From a virus, in the IMG/VR virus record IMGVR_UViG_3300031578_000415, positions 1 to 20,862 of that record: DNA of 20,862 nucleotides, one strand, 5' to 3'. Positions 4,453-11,561 of this stretch are shown piece after piece. Position 1 is the stretch's first letter. Every line of letters begins with the position of its first letter. The position numbers were made by a program, and so were the translations under genes. Under the pieces are notes generated by a model that ran no database searches, had not been told where the DNA came from, and saw only the letters and a list, made by a program, of their open reading frames with translations.

Positions 4453-7437
4453 TTATGCAAACGTCATAAGTGGCTGGCGGCGTAGCCGCTCTAACGCGAT
4501 GTTGCAGAAGTTCCACGCATGAACGGTGTGCGGATCCATCCCTAGATTCACCCACTCCATTCTGAACCTACCGACGTCTTCATCTACCACAGTTTTCTGT
4601 CGGATGATCTTGGTCATGTGCAGGTAGAAGTATGTCCGCATCAAAGCCTGGGGCTCGTAACGTCCGCTCTCCAATCCTCGAGCGGTTTGGACCAGGCGGT
4701 CTGGGTGACCCCACTCACAGTTGTGGTTTCCGATCTCAGACAAGGCGAAGTCGATTGACAGGTAGCGATTCAGGATGCAGGTGTATTTGAATTTGATCTT
4801 GGGTCCGCCGCGCCGAGTGGTCAGCTTCTCCTTAGGTCTGTCACCCCACTGAACGATGTCCCTCTGAGTCCCGCGGCTGTCGAGGTACCAGGCCACAAAT
4901 ACGCGCTTGGGGAAGGCCCGTGCGAAGTCCATCGCTTCGTTCGCGTTGGGCATGGCGTCGATGATGCAGAGGTTGACGCGGTAGTCCTTCATGAGCTGGT
5001 AGAGACGTTTGAACGGTGTGATCCTTTGTCCTGCCTCCATGTAGAGAGGATTCATGGAGTCTATGATCTCGTAGTGAATGATCCTCTTTTTAGTCTCAGT
5101 GCGTTCAGCGATCACCACGTAGTTGACACCGCTCATCTGGTCAACACCCATGGCGATCTGGGAGATCTTGCTGTGAGCTGGGCCCCAAACCACTTCAGGA
5201 TTCTCGCTGGCGATCAGGTCCTCAGTCGTAACGGGTACGTTCTCCTCGTCCACGTAGGGCTTGCCCAGCTTGGCGTTGTAGAACTCCTTGATGTTCTGGG
5301 TCGTCTGCCAAGCACGCCACACCTCCGAAGGGGAGATGTACCGGCTCATCATCTGGTGGATGTGGTAGCTCGAGATGTGGGCACCAGGATTGTGCTGCAC
5401 GAAGCGACCATTTTGCGGGTCATTGATCCGGGTCTTGCACCGGGGGCAGCGGTAGTAGATCTCCTCATCAGTGATCGCCACGCAGTCGGGCCAACAGTCC
5501 GACAAGATCACTCCGTCCGGACAGTTGTGGACGAGCAATCCACTATCAGCGAGAACAAAATTCTCATTGTCAGCCACCGAGATGCATCCCACATGAGCCT
5601 GCCCCGCTGGCTCTCGGCTCTTAATGGACACCGTGGACATTGATCCTTCTGAAGACAACTTACCTAACCGAGGCTTATTGAAATGGGACTCAGGGTTGTA
5701 TTGAAGTTCCCAGGCAGGTCTCTTTCCTTCAGACTCTCTGTACGTTACATATAGTGGAGTCCCCAACCGAAGACCGAGGAACACCAGTTGATCCTTTAGC
5801 TCAAAAGATGTAGTGCAGCATGACCACTGCCGACTACTATCATACCCACGACCGTCTTTGTCTCGAATAAACCGATGGCCATCCCCAGCAAGGTAGCCCT
5901 CCATCGCTACGTTAATTTGATCCTTTGATCCCAGCATTACAGCAGAGGGAAATCTCTTGTTCTGGCAGCCCTTATTGCACTCCTCGAACAATCGAATCAA
6001 ATCTGGCCGAGACGTGATGCTGACATCTACCCCAGACTCCACTTCATTCACGGGCAGATTATTCAAACCTGCCCATCTCAACACAGCATCTCGCAGAGGC
6101 TTGCCTTCAATCTGTGCAAAGTTGATCCAGGTATTTGCTTTCCATGATCCCTCAGCAACATATGCACCAATTGCGTACAGCGTCAGGTTATCCCAAGGTG
6201 TTTGACAAGCTGCTGTCTGGCCTTTTTGAAATCCAACATGGGAGCCAGTGTTGGGAATCTCTCGAGCTACAAGAACACTACTAACTCGTTCTTGCTGCTC
6301 AGCTGGCGTGGTTGCAATAGGAATCTCCCCAATCGGTACTGCTTTAGTTCGTGCATGCTTCCGCCCAGCATGCTGAAAGAATGGATGATCTTCCGTGACA
6401 CCAACCTTAGCCCCATTACGAAAAGTAGCCTCAATGATGCTCTTGACACCATTGTCGTGAAATTTGGTGATCGGCTTGTACTGCCAAATCTTATGGTGCA
6501 GGTTCCACGAGAGGGCTTCGTACTGCGTATATGTAGTCCTTAGTTCGTCAAGGCCTACTGCTTCTGGAATCAGTGACCCAATCTTGCGAGCAATGATCTT
6601 CTGGCAAAGAGGAAAGCAGTTGCACTTGGTGTGCCAGTAGTTCTGTGTCCCTTCCAGGAACCGGCGGTGGATGTCCGCGTGGGGGTATCCGGCGGTGGAG
6701 ACGTGCATGATCATCTTGTAGATGGAGTGACTGATGCGCTCGTAGGCCTGATCGATATCCTGCGCCGGAAGTAGCCGGACCTCATCAAAGGCGATGAAGT
6801 CGAACGGTGTGGAGTCCTTCGAAGCTACACCACCCAGATGCCGAAGGTAGAGGGCCGACTCCTTTCCGATCTTCTTATATCCGATCGTGTCGGTGTCCTG
6901 CACAGCCTCGATCAACTGGGCATTAGACTGCACCAGGGGCGTCAGGCGGTCCTTGGAGAGTAGGTTGACGCCGTCCTGGGTTGGGAAGAAGAAACAAGCC
7001 TTGGCGGAGCGGTAGAGGCAGAACCAGAAGATCTTCAACAGGACGAAGATGGTGGCCCCCATCTGGGCCGACTTCATCAGCACGAACTCCTGAGCCCGAT
7101 CCAAATACATAGGGATCAAGTATTTGTGGGAATCGATGTCGAACGGTTTGTGGTCTACTTTGATCCCCGACGTACATGCCCACAACAGGAAGTTGTGTCT
7201 CTTCAGAGCTTCCAGGTCTTCCGGGCTGATGCTAGCTGGAGACAGGGAAGACAAGTCTGCTTCCTCGAATTTGCCTCCAGGAGGAGCCAGGCCATCGAAG
7301 ATGTCCTGAACGGGTGTAACCACCCTTTCGACCTTCACGGCTGTTCGGGTCGATTTGACCTTCACAGCAGTTCGAGTAGGCGGTGGTGTTTTCCCAGGCC
7401 TATTCGGAGGGGGAGTCTTTTTTGGTGCGGTTGCCAT
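4453..7437 (-). CDS. Large terminase subunit (GpA type) interrupted by an intein
   Basis: The 994-residue precursor is the packaging motor and nuclease that translocates phage DNA into the prohead. After a basic Lys/Pro tail it shows a deviant Walker A, KSAQMGAT (residues 122-129), like lambda gpA (lysine at the start rather than before T), and Walker B FIAFDE (D218/E219). A zinc-ribbon-like segment and a C-terminal RNase H-like nuclease follow, with GVDQM (D766) and CIIDAM (D827). Residues 274-638 are an intein, so the spliced product would be about 629 residues, normal for GpA terminases. ATG 7437 is preferred to GTG 7443 because AAGGTGACC directly precedes it. The ribosome binding site lies inside the NYN gene, which overlaps by 38 bases. 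No small terminase or portal gene is adjacent, which is unusual. Confidence 0.93.
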   Translation of the reverse strand: MATAPKKTPPPNRPGKTPPPTRTAVKVKSTRTAVKVERVVTPVQDIFDGLAPPGGKFEEADLSSLSPASISPEDLEALKRHNFLLWACTSGIKVDHKPFDIDSHKYLIPMYLDRAQEFVLMKSAQMGATIFVLLKIFWFCLYRSAKACFFFPTQDGVNLLSKDRLTPLVQSNAQLIEAVQDTDTIGYKKIGKESALYLRHLGGVASKDSTPFDFIAFDEVRLLPAQDIDQAYERISHSIYKMIMHVSTAGYPHADIHRRFLEGTQNYWHTKCNCFPLCQKIIARKIGSLIPEAVGLDELRTTYTQYEALSWNLHHKIWQYKPITKFHDNGVKSIIEATFRNGAKVGVTEDHPFFQHAGRKHARTKAVPIGEIPIATTPAEQQERVSSVLVAREIPNTGSHVGFQKGQTAACQTPWDNLTLYAIGAYVAEGSWKANTWINFAQIEGKPLRDAVLRWAGLNNLPVNEVESGVDVSITSRPDLIRLFEECNKGCQNKRFPSAVMLGSKDQINVAMEGYLAGDGHRFIRDKDGRGYDSSRQWSCCTTSFELKDQLVFLGLRLGTPLYVTYRESEGKRPAWELQYNPESHFNKPRLGKLSSEGSMSTVSIKSREPAGQAHVGCISVADNENFVLADSGLLVHNCPDGVILSDCWPDCVAITDEEIYYRCPRCKTRINDPQNGRFVQHNPGAHISSYHIHQMMSRYISPSEVWRAWQTTQNIKEFYNAKLGKPYVDEENVPVTTEDLIASENPEVVWGPAHSKISQIAMGVDQMSGVNYVVIAERTETKKRIIHYEIIDSMNPLYMEAGQRITPFKRLYQLMKDYRVNLCIIDAMPNANEAMDFARAFPKRVFVAWYLDSRGTQRDIVQWGDRPKEKLTTRRGGPKIKFKYTCILNRYLSIDFALSEIGNHNCEWGHPDRLVQTARGLESGRYEPQALMRTYFYLHMTKIIRQKTVVDEDVGRFRMEWVNLGMDPHTVHAWNFCNIALERLRRQPLMTFA
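5524..6618 (-). other. Intein with LAGLIDADG homing endonuclease in terminase
   Basis: Residues 274-638 of the terminase precursor (365 residues) form an in-frame protein intron. The N-terminal junction is N|CFPLCQKIIARKIGS (block A). Block B is GVTEDHPFF, with T348 and H351. Two endonuclease motifs are visible, AIGAYVAEG (about 422-430) and MEGYLAGDG (512-520), with E429 and D519 as candidate catalytic acids. The end reads FVLADSGLLVHN|C, giving the penultimate His637, terminal Asn638 and Cys639 as first residue of the C-extein. All residues needed for class 1 splicing are present, so it should be active. By eye, the segment has lower GC content than the flanking terminase, consistent with acquisition. 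The flanks rejoin as HTKCN-CPDGV. Confidence 0.93.
7324..7377 (-). repeat. Two-copy 27-base tandem repeat in terminase N-tail
   Basis: Two adjacent 9-residue units, TRTAVKVKS and TRTAVKVER, occur at terminase residues 21-38, directly after two KTPPP motifs. At the DNA level both contain GTGAAGGTC and similar flanks, indicating a tandem duplication that has drifted. The tail is basic and probably disordered. Confidence 0.75.
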
Positions 7438-8017
7438 GGTCACCTTGTTTGGTCCTTGTCTCTATGAAGATCTCATTTTTGGATATAAATAGGATCGAAT
7501 CGGCAACCGCGTACAAGAGACTGGACGTTCTTTGTTCCACTGTGACGACTTCGGTCTTCTTGCCTCGATCGTGCAGCTCTCGAAGCAGGAGGGCGTAGTC
7601 TCCGTCTCCGGAGGCCAGCACGAAGGTGTCGTAGTCGTCAGCAGCGTTGATCGCGTCGATGGTGATGCCCACGTCCCAGTCCGTGTGAAACGCCTTCTTC
7701 GTGCCCTTCTCCTCCCTCATCTTTCGGGTTTTGACGTCGTACCCGAGAGCCGCCAGGTAGTAGAGGAATCGAGAGTTGCGAGAGGCGTACTGCTTCACGG
7801 TCTTCCCTGTGTCGTCGACCTTTCGATAGGGAAGAGATATGGCGTAGGCTACAAGCGTCAACCGACGCGGTCTTGTCTCAGTCTGCCTATTTTGGATCAG
7901 GTTCTTGATTGCGCTGTAGTCAACGCGTGCGTCAACCCCAAACACCTCACGGCAAGAGTGCCAGAGGTTGTTCACATCGATCGCTACGTATACGCGTTCT
8001 TCTGAGGTCGGAGTCAT
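7400..8017 (-). CDS. NYN/LabA-like PIN-superfamily nuclease
   Basis: The protein of about 205 residues has the NYN (DUF88/LabA-like) fold. Conserved acidic residues sit in YVAIDVNNLWHS (D14, N16, N17), HTDWDVGITIDAI (D113 and D115) and FVLASGDGDYALLL (D138, D140), the three carboxylate blocks of the PIN/NYN superfamily. Members are metal-dependent ribonucleases, some acting on tRNA or mRNA. A role in degrading or processing host RNA is inference. The start is uncertain: ATG 8017 is given, while TTG 8032 adds five residues; neither has a strong ribosome binding site. Its 3' end overlaps the terminase start and contains that gene's ribosome binding site, so the two are probably translationally coupled. 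Confidence 0.88.
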   Translation of the reverse strand: MTPTSEERVYVAIDVNNLWHSCREVFGVDARVDYSAIKNLIQNRQTETRPRRLTLVAYAISLPYRKVDDTGKTVKQYASRNSRFLYYLAALGYDVKTRKMREEKGTKKAFHTDWDVGITIDAINAADDYDTFVLASGDGDYALLLRELHDRGKKTEVVTVEQRTSSLLYAVADSILFISKNEIFIETRTKQGDHGNRTKKDSPSE

Positions 8018-8037
8018 CGGGGTGTCGTCCAATGGGA

Positions 8038-8184
8038 CTACTTCTTCAGCTCATTGTCCTTGCAGGCGCAGTGCAGAACCGACTTCTTGCACTTCTTGCA
8101 CACGGGGATCTTGAGATTAGATCCGGCTGGCACGACGGATCGGTCTTCGTGGGGGCGGGGTTTTTCCTTGCTGGGCTGGCTCAT
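8038..8184 (-). CDS. 48-residue zinc-knuckle protein
   Basis: A 48-codon gene starts at ATG 8184 with an excellent AAAGGAGGCAAAG ribosome binding site and ends just before the NYN gene. The N-terminal half is basic and proline-rich (SKEKPRPHEDR). The C-terminal half carries cysteines at 29, 32, 39 and 41 (CKKC and CAC), a likely zinc-binding knuckle. Its first 68 bases overlap the 3' end of the resolvase gene in another frame. The strong ribosome binding site and exact fit in the gap make it convincing despite its small size. I do not recognise a named family. Nucleic-acid or protein binding is plausible. Confidence 0.7.
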   Translation of the reverse strand: MSQPSKEKPRPHEDRSVVPAGSNLKIPVCKKCKKSVLHCACKDNELKK

Positions 8185-8734
8185 CTTTGCCTCCTTTCAT
8201 CTTGAGGGCTCCGTAGTAGGCGATCATCGCAGAATCTGCCCTACCGTCCATCGTCAGCTTCCTACCTTTCGGAAGCTTCAGAGGGATCTCAGGGAAGATC
8301 CTCTGGCACTTTCCCATCGAACGCGCCTTTGGATCTCCAGCGGGCATGTCTGCGAGGACCTCCTTCTGCCAAGCTCGGGGAGACACAATATCATATTTGA
8401 TCCCCAGGCCAATACAGATCCCTTCCCAGAGACCGAATCCTTGCCCAGTTTTGAAGGTGGAACTCAGGCCCTGTTTTTGCATGGGGAAGGCCTTTTCGAT
8501 CCAGATCATGAGGTGGACCCCCTCCGACGGGTCAAACTCGACCAGATATCGGAGAATCTTCCCCATCTCGGCAGTTGCGTACTCGTTGCGCGTCTTGGTC
8601 CTGCCGGACGGGGTCTTGCCCTTCTTCTGAGTGATGATCGGGGTATCCCACCACCCGATCACCTTCAGGTTCTCGTCCACGGCCGTCACAGCACCGCTAA
8701 CTCCGTTGTCGATGCCGACGGCTATGATCCTCAT
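8117..8734 (-). CDS. RuvC-like Holliday junction resolvase
   Basis: The 205-residue protein has an RNase H-fold core with acidic residues in RuvC order: D9 in AVGIDNGVSG, E80 in MIWIEKAF, and D163/D167 in MDGRADSAMIAYY. Q-x-x-Q-like and KTGQGFGLWEGI segments between them resemble phage RuvC-like resolvases, which cut four-way or branched DNA before packaging. ATG 8734 is chosen because it forms an ATGA overlap with the upstream stop and has GGAGCTGAAGAA before it. The C-terminal tail (GKTPPPRRPIRRASRI) is basic, lies beyond the catalytic core and overlaps the next gene. A nearby SbcCD, RecA and terminase support a recombination-to-packaging role. Specificity for junctions is inferred. Confidence 0.85.
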   Translation of the reverse strand: MRIIAVGIDNGVSGAVTAVDENLKVIGWWDTPIITQKKGKTPSGRTKTRNEYATAEMGKILRYLVEFDPSEGVHLMIWIEKAFPMQKQGLSSTFKTGQGFGLWEGICIGLGIKYDIVSPRAWQKEVLADMPAGDPKARSMGKCQRIFPEIPLKLPKGRKLTMDGRADSAMIAYYGALKMKGGKDEPAQQGKTPPPRRPIRRASRI

Positions 8735-9222
8735 TTCTTCAGCTCCGGCGGAATGTCTGTGGCCAACTCGATCCGTGGAGCGTCGACGTTGGCGTCGAAC
8801 ATCAGGCAGCACTTGGGGCACCGCACGACGTTCTGGCCTGGGTCCTTCTTCACAGGCGGGCACAGCGGCTGTTCAGCCTCACTGAGATCGAAGGACACTT
8901 CCGGTGTCTCTTCTCCAGGCATCTCGCCCAACTGCTCCGGTCCCTTGTAGACGACGAGGGTATCGATCGTCTTGTTTTTGTGATCGATCTGGTCATGAAC
9001 TTCAATGTTGGCGAGCATCCACTTGAGGAACGGCTTCAGCTTCATCAGCTGAGCGAACACTTCGAGGTATCGAAGAGCTTGGTTTAACTCTCGGACGGTG
9101 GGCCACTCCTGGAGCGCTCGTTGTGCAACAGCCTTCATCTCTTCCTGGACACGCTTCTTTTCCTTCAGCCGTGCCTCGAAGGACTTCTTGGTGGGTTTGT
9201 TATTGATCTTCTTTTCAGTCAT
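8731..9222 (-). CDS. Hypothetical phage protein with CPKC knuckle
   Basis: This 163-residue protein is not assigned to a family. It starts with a highly basic helical segment (KSFEARLKEKKRVQEEMKAVAQRAL) that probably forms a coiled coil, followed by a hydrophobic helix (LEVFAQLMKLKPFLKWMLANI). An acidic linker follows, then VVRCPKCCLMFDANV near residues 132-146, which could be half of a zinc ribbon. A clear GAGGAACAGAACA ribosome binding site supports ATG 9222. It overlaps its upstream neighbour by eight bases and the resolvase start by four, so it belongs to the same translation-coupled run. A structural or adaptor role in DNA metabolism is possible. Confidence 0.75.
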   Translation of the reverse strand: MTEKKINNKPTKKSFEARLKEKKRVQEEMKAVAQRALQEWPTVRELNQALRYLEVFAQLMKLKPFLKWMLANIEVHDQIDHKNKTIDTLVVYKGPEQLGEMPGEETPEVSFDLSEAEQPLCPPVKKDPGQNVVRCPKCCLMFDANVDAPRIELATDIPPELKK

Positions 9223-9574
9223 TGTTCTGTTCCTCGATCCAATCGTTAACCTCAGCCAAAGTCAACAGCTCTAGATCAAAGATCGGCATTCCGATCTTTT
9301 TGGCTTCCTCGTATTCACCGCGACTACCTTCGCTACCTCCCCATCCCTCAAGTAGGATGATGGCATCACAGCACCGGAGAAGCTCCATGGTGGCATCAAT
9401 CCAGAACTGGCCATCTTTCTCCCCGTCGAAGAAGCGATACATTGTGTGCGGAATAAAAGGGATCGCCCCCAGGCAGGCCACTTTGAGCCCGACACGCTCC
9501 GCTCTCCGAATGTTCTGTTCGACGAGCCAGGCCGTGGTGGCTCTAAATGGTCCTGCGATGTAGAACTTCTTCAT
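9215..9574 (-). CDS. Nucleoside 2-deoxyribosyltransferase-like protein
   Basis: The 119-residue protein begins FYIAGPFRATTAWLVEQNIRRAE, the signature opening of the nucleoside 2-deoxyribosyltransferase-like superfamily (including DUF4406 proteins). It continues with FIPHTMYRFFDG, a CCDAIILLEGWGGSEG strand-turn and a glutamate-containing helix (RGEYEEAKKIGMPIF), in the expected order. True members exchange bases on deoxynucleosides or hydrolyse the glycosidic bond. Phage versions are mostly untested and may serve nucleotide salvage, base modification or NAD-type signalling. GTAGGGGAAAGTC before ATG 9574 is a good ribosome binding site. Catalytic assignment beyond the fold is inference. Confidence 0.8.
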   Translation of the reverse strand: MKKFYIAGPFRATTAWLVEQNIRRAERVGLKVACLGAIPFIPHTMYRFFDGEKDGQFWIDATMELLRCCDAIILLEGWGGSEGSRGEYEEAKKIGMPIFDLELLTLAEVNDWIEEQNND

Positions 9575-9583
9575 GACTTTCCC

Positions 9584-10111
9584 CTACTCCGGCAGGTTCG
9601 TCCAGTCCGTGGTTCCTAGTCCACCCTCTTCGACGAGGGCCTCGTTATCGAGCCACTCGTTCAGGTCTTCTAGGGACAGATCAGAGAAGACGTACAGCAT
9701 GATCATTAACCTGTACTTGTCTTCGATAGTCTTCAACCGGAGTGTGGATGGGGGCCCAAGGACTCCGTAGGCGATCTTGTCGGCCTCAGCCAACTTGTCT
9801 ACCAGGAGGCCAAATCGACGCACCCATTCCTCGGGCAGCTCCTCGATGGGCTTGTCAAACTCCACGACCTTGGCCAAGGTCATAACAGAGTGAACCTCAC
9901 GCGTGTACTTCTGCGGAGGTCGATCTGATGGTTCCTGAGCCCAGATCGGTTTGAGTTGGTAGATCTCCCCATCCTCCCCGCGGTCAAATTGGATCGCACA
10001 GTTTCTGATTCCTGTGTTGACGAGCTTGCGTGCCTTCTCTCCAAGATAGGGCCAAAGCCGCTCTCCGATATCCACGCACCCGGAGAACCCTTCTTCTTTC
10101 GTTTCTTCCAC
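9584..10111 (-). CDS. Hypothetical phage protein, GTG start
   Basis: This is a 175-residue, acidic protein of unknown family. GTG 10111 is preferred because GTAGGAGACGTT directly precedes it and the upstream gene ends eight bases before it. The frame stays open upstream for 32 more codons, but that stretch lies fully within the preceding gene. Visible features are a compact N-terminal half (DIGERLWPYLGEKARKLVN, NCAIQFDRGED) and a long alpha-helical second half (PEEWVRRFGLLVDKLAEADK, LSLEDLNEWLDNEALVEEGG). No catalytic motif or metal site is obvious. It sits between the ligase-linked 186-residue unknown and the deoxyribosyltransferase-like gene. Confidence 0.72.
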   Translation of the reverse strand: MEETKEEGFSGCVDIGERLWPYLGEKARKLVNTGIRNCAIQFDRGEDGEIYQLKPIWAQEPSDRPPQKYTREVHSVMTLAKVVEFDKPIEELPEEWVRRFGLLVDKLAEADKIAYGVLGPPSTLRLKTIEDKYRLMIMLYVFSDLSLEDLNEWLDNEALVEEGGLGTTDWTNLPE

Positions 10112-10119
10112 AACGTCTC

Positions 10120-10680
10120 CTACTTCCACGGCGCCCGTTCGCACCGACGTTTGATCGCAGCATGCAACGTCATTGCACCCTTCATGCTCATAAAATGCTG
10201 CACCCACTCATCTACTTGTTGATCTGTATAGCTGGTAGTGGTAATGGATGCTATGAACGACGATGAAGACAGTCCAAGTTTTGCTTTGGCTTCCATTGTT
10301 TCGTGGAGGCGCCTGATCTCCGTACCGTAGTCGGTTCCAATATCTGCCAACATCGTATCTACCGTGTCATAAGAACCCAACTCGGCTTCAGCAGCAATGC
10401 AATCCATCAGGTCGTGTGGGTGGGAGGCTGTGAGTACCATTCCACTAACGTGTCGCTCACCACTAATTACCCTCTCTTCTTGGTTGAATGTGATCCTACT
10501 AATAAGAGTCATTACGATGGCGTCACTACAGGTGTCGGGCCACACTTCAATTCGGAAATCATTTATGAACGAGATCGGGTTCCATCCGATTTCAGCGAAG
10601 CGTCTGAACATGGTCTTCAGACACAACTCACACAGGAATGGTCCCTCGTTAAGCTGCTCGCACCACTTGAGAAGTCTCAT
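10120..10680 (-). CDS. Hypothetical phage protein coupled to ligase
   Basis: This 186-residue protein is not recognised. Its ATG overlaps the ligase stop (ATGA), indicating coupled translation. The N-terminus is cysteine-rich (KWCEQLNEGPFLCELCLKTM, cysteines at about 7, 17 and 20) and may bind metal. The middle has beta-rich segments (SDAIVMTLISRITFNQEERVI), and the second half is helical (RRLHETMEAKAKLGLSSSSFIASI). No known active site is visible. The G+C content appears a little lower than in its neighbours by eye, but not enough to claim transfer. Confidence 0.75.
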   Translation of the reverse strand: MRLLKWCEQLNEGPFLCELCLKTMFRRFAEIGWNPISFINDFRIEVWPDTCSDAIVMTLISRITFNQEERVISGERHVSGMVLTASHPHDLMDCIAAEAELGSYDTVDTMLADIGTDYGTEIRRLHETMEAKAKLGLSSSSFIASITTTSYTDQQVDEWVQHFMSMKGAMTLHAAIKRRCERAPWK

Positions 10681-11561
10681 GTGTCGTCTCGGTCACGGAA
10701 CCCTAACCAGATGGGAGTACGAGGAGCTTCCTTCACACCATGCGGCTGGTACTTGTACTTGATCAACTTTCCGAGATACAAGGCCCGAGTGTTCCAAATC
10801 TGCCGCCGGAGGTCGTGGGTCAGCCCCTTCCCCGTCCCCACTGCAAACTCAATTCCGGTCTTCTGGTCTCTGACCAGGAACTTGCCCAGCGTTCCGGCAG
10901 GGACCTTCCCTGCCTTAGCTGAGGATCTCTTGGCGTGGCCCAGTTCGTCCTGTTCCAGCTCATTCTCGTTGTGCATCATCTCTTCGAAGCCAATGATCTG
11001 GGCTTCAGCATCGACGAACCTTTTGATCTTGAGAAGCCACCCTTGCTTGACCGTGGAGCGTCCGCACTTGTAGGGGCTGTGCATCGTGCGCAGGATGACG
11101 CCCTCGTACCCAGCCGCCAGGGCCGCGTCCTCGTAGGTGACCAAGTCTTCATACGAGTGAACGAGCTTCACCTGAACGAACTTGACTCTGGGATGCTTCA
11201 GCTCGTCTACGCATTCGGCCAGGTCTATCAGGCGATCGGAGTAGTACTTGTCGAGGCTCTTTTTCACATAGTCGAAGACCCAGTACACGAAATCTGGCTC
11301 TCCACCACGACTCATGATCCCAGAACTGCAGTCCTGGAAGTTGTTACCGACGATCAGTTCACCGTCCAAACCGTCTGGCAGGCCCTTCAGCGTCTCCCTG
11401 ATGAAGACGTTGGGGATCTGTTTGAACTTCCTAGATAGGGCCCCTCCATCCACAATAAGACATCGGATTCCATCGAGCTTCGGCGTGGCGACCATCGGAT
11501 ACACGAGAGATTGGATATCGTCCGCGGTCAGTGCTGCAGCGAGCATCGGCTTGGTGATCAT
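10677..11561 (-). CDS. ATP-dependent DNA ligase (T7-like)
   Basis: The 294-residue enzyme seals nicks using ATP. All core nucleotidyltransferase motifs are visible: motif I TPKLDGIR with adenylated lysine K28, motif III DGELIVG (66-72), motif IIIa YWVFDYV (93-99), motif IV EGVILR (153-158) and motif V WLLKIK (175-180), followed by an OB-like domain holding VGTGKGLT. The short form without extra N-terminal domains resembles T7 and other small phage ligases. It would join Okazaki fragments and recombination intermediates. Its ATG overlaps the SbcC stop by four bases, and its stop overlaps the next start, so it is embedded in a coupled string. An RNA ligase is less likely because motif spacing fits DNA ligases. 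Confidence 0.94.
   Translation of the reverse strand: MITKPMLAAALTADDIQSLVYPMVATPKLDGIRCLIVDGGALSRKFKQIPNVFIRETLKGLPDGLDGELIVGNNFQDCSSGIMSRGGEPDFVYWVFDYVKKSLDKYYSDRLIDLAECVDELKHPRVKFVQVKLVHSYEDLVTYEDAALAAGYEGVILRTMHSPYKCGRSTVKQGWLLKIKRFVDAEAQIIGFEEMMHNENELEQDELGHAKRSSAKAGKVPAGTLGKFLVRDQKTGIEFAVGTGKGLTHDLRRQIWNTRALYLGKLIKYKYQPHGVKEAPRTPIWLGFRDRDDT

Noticed and set aside
5026-5643. Plus-strand frame opposite the terminase/intein boundary
   Set aside because: It spans extein and intein coding sequence and has no domain features.
8054-8950. Plus-strand 298-codon frame opposite the resolvase region
   Set aside because: No recognisable domain, and it crosses several real minus-strand genes and their junctions.
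10303-11073. Plus-strand frame opposite ligase and the 186-residue gene
   Set aside because: No motifs. The ligase on the other strand is certain.
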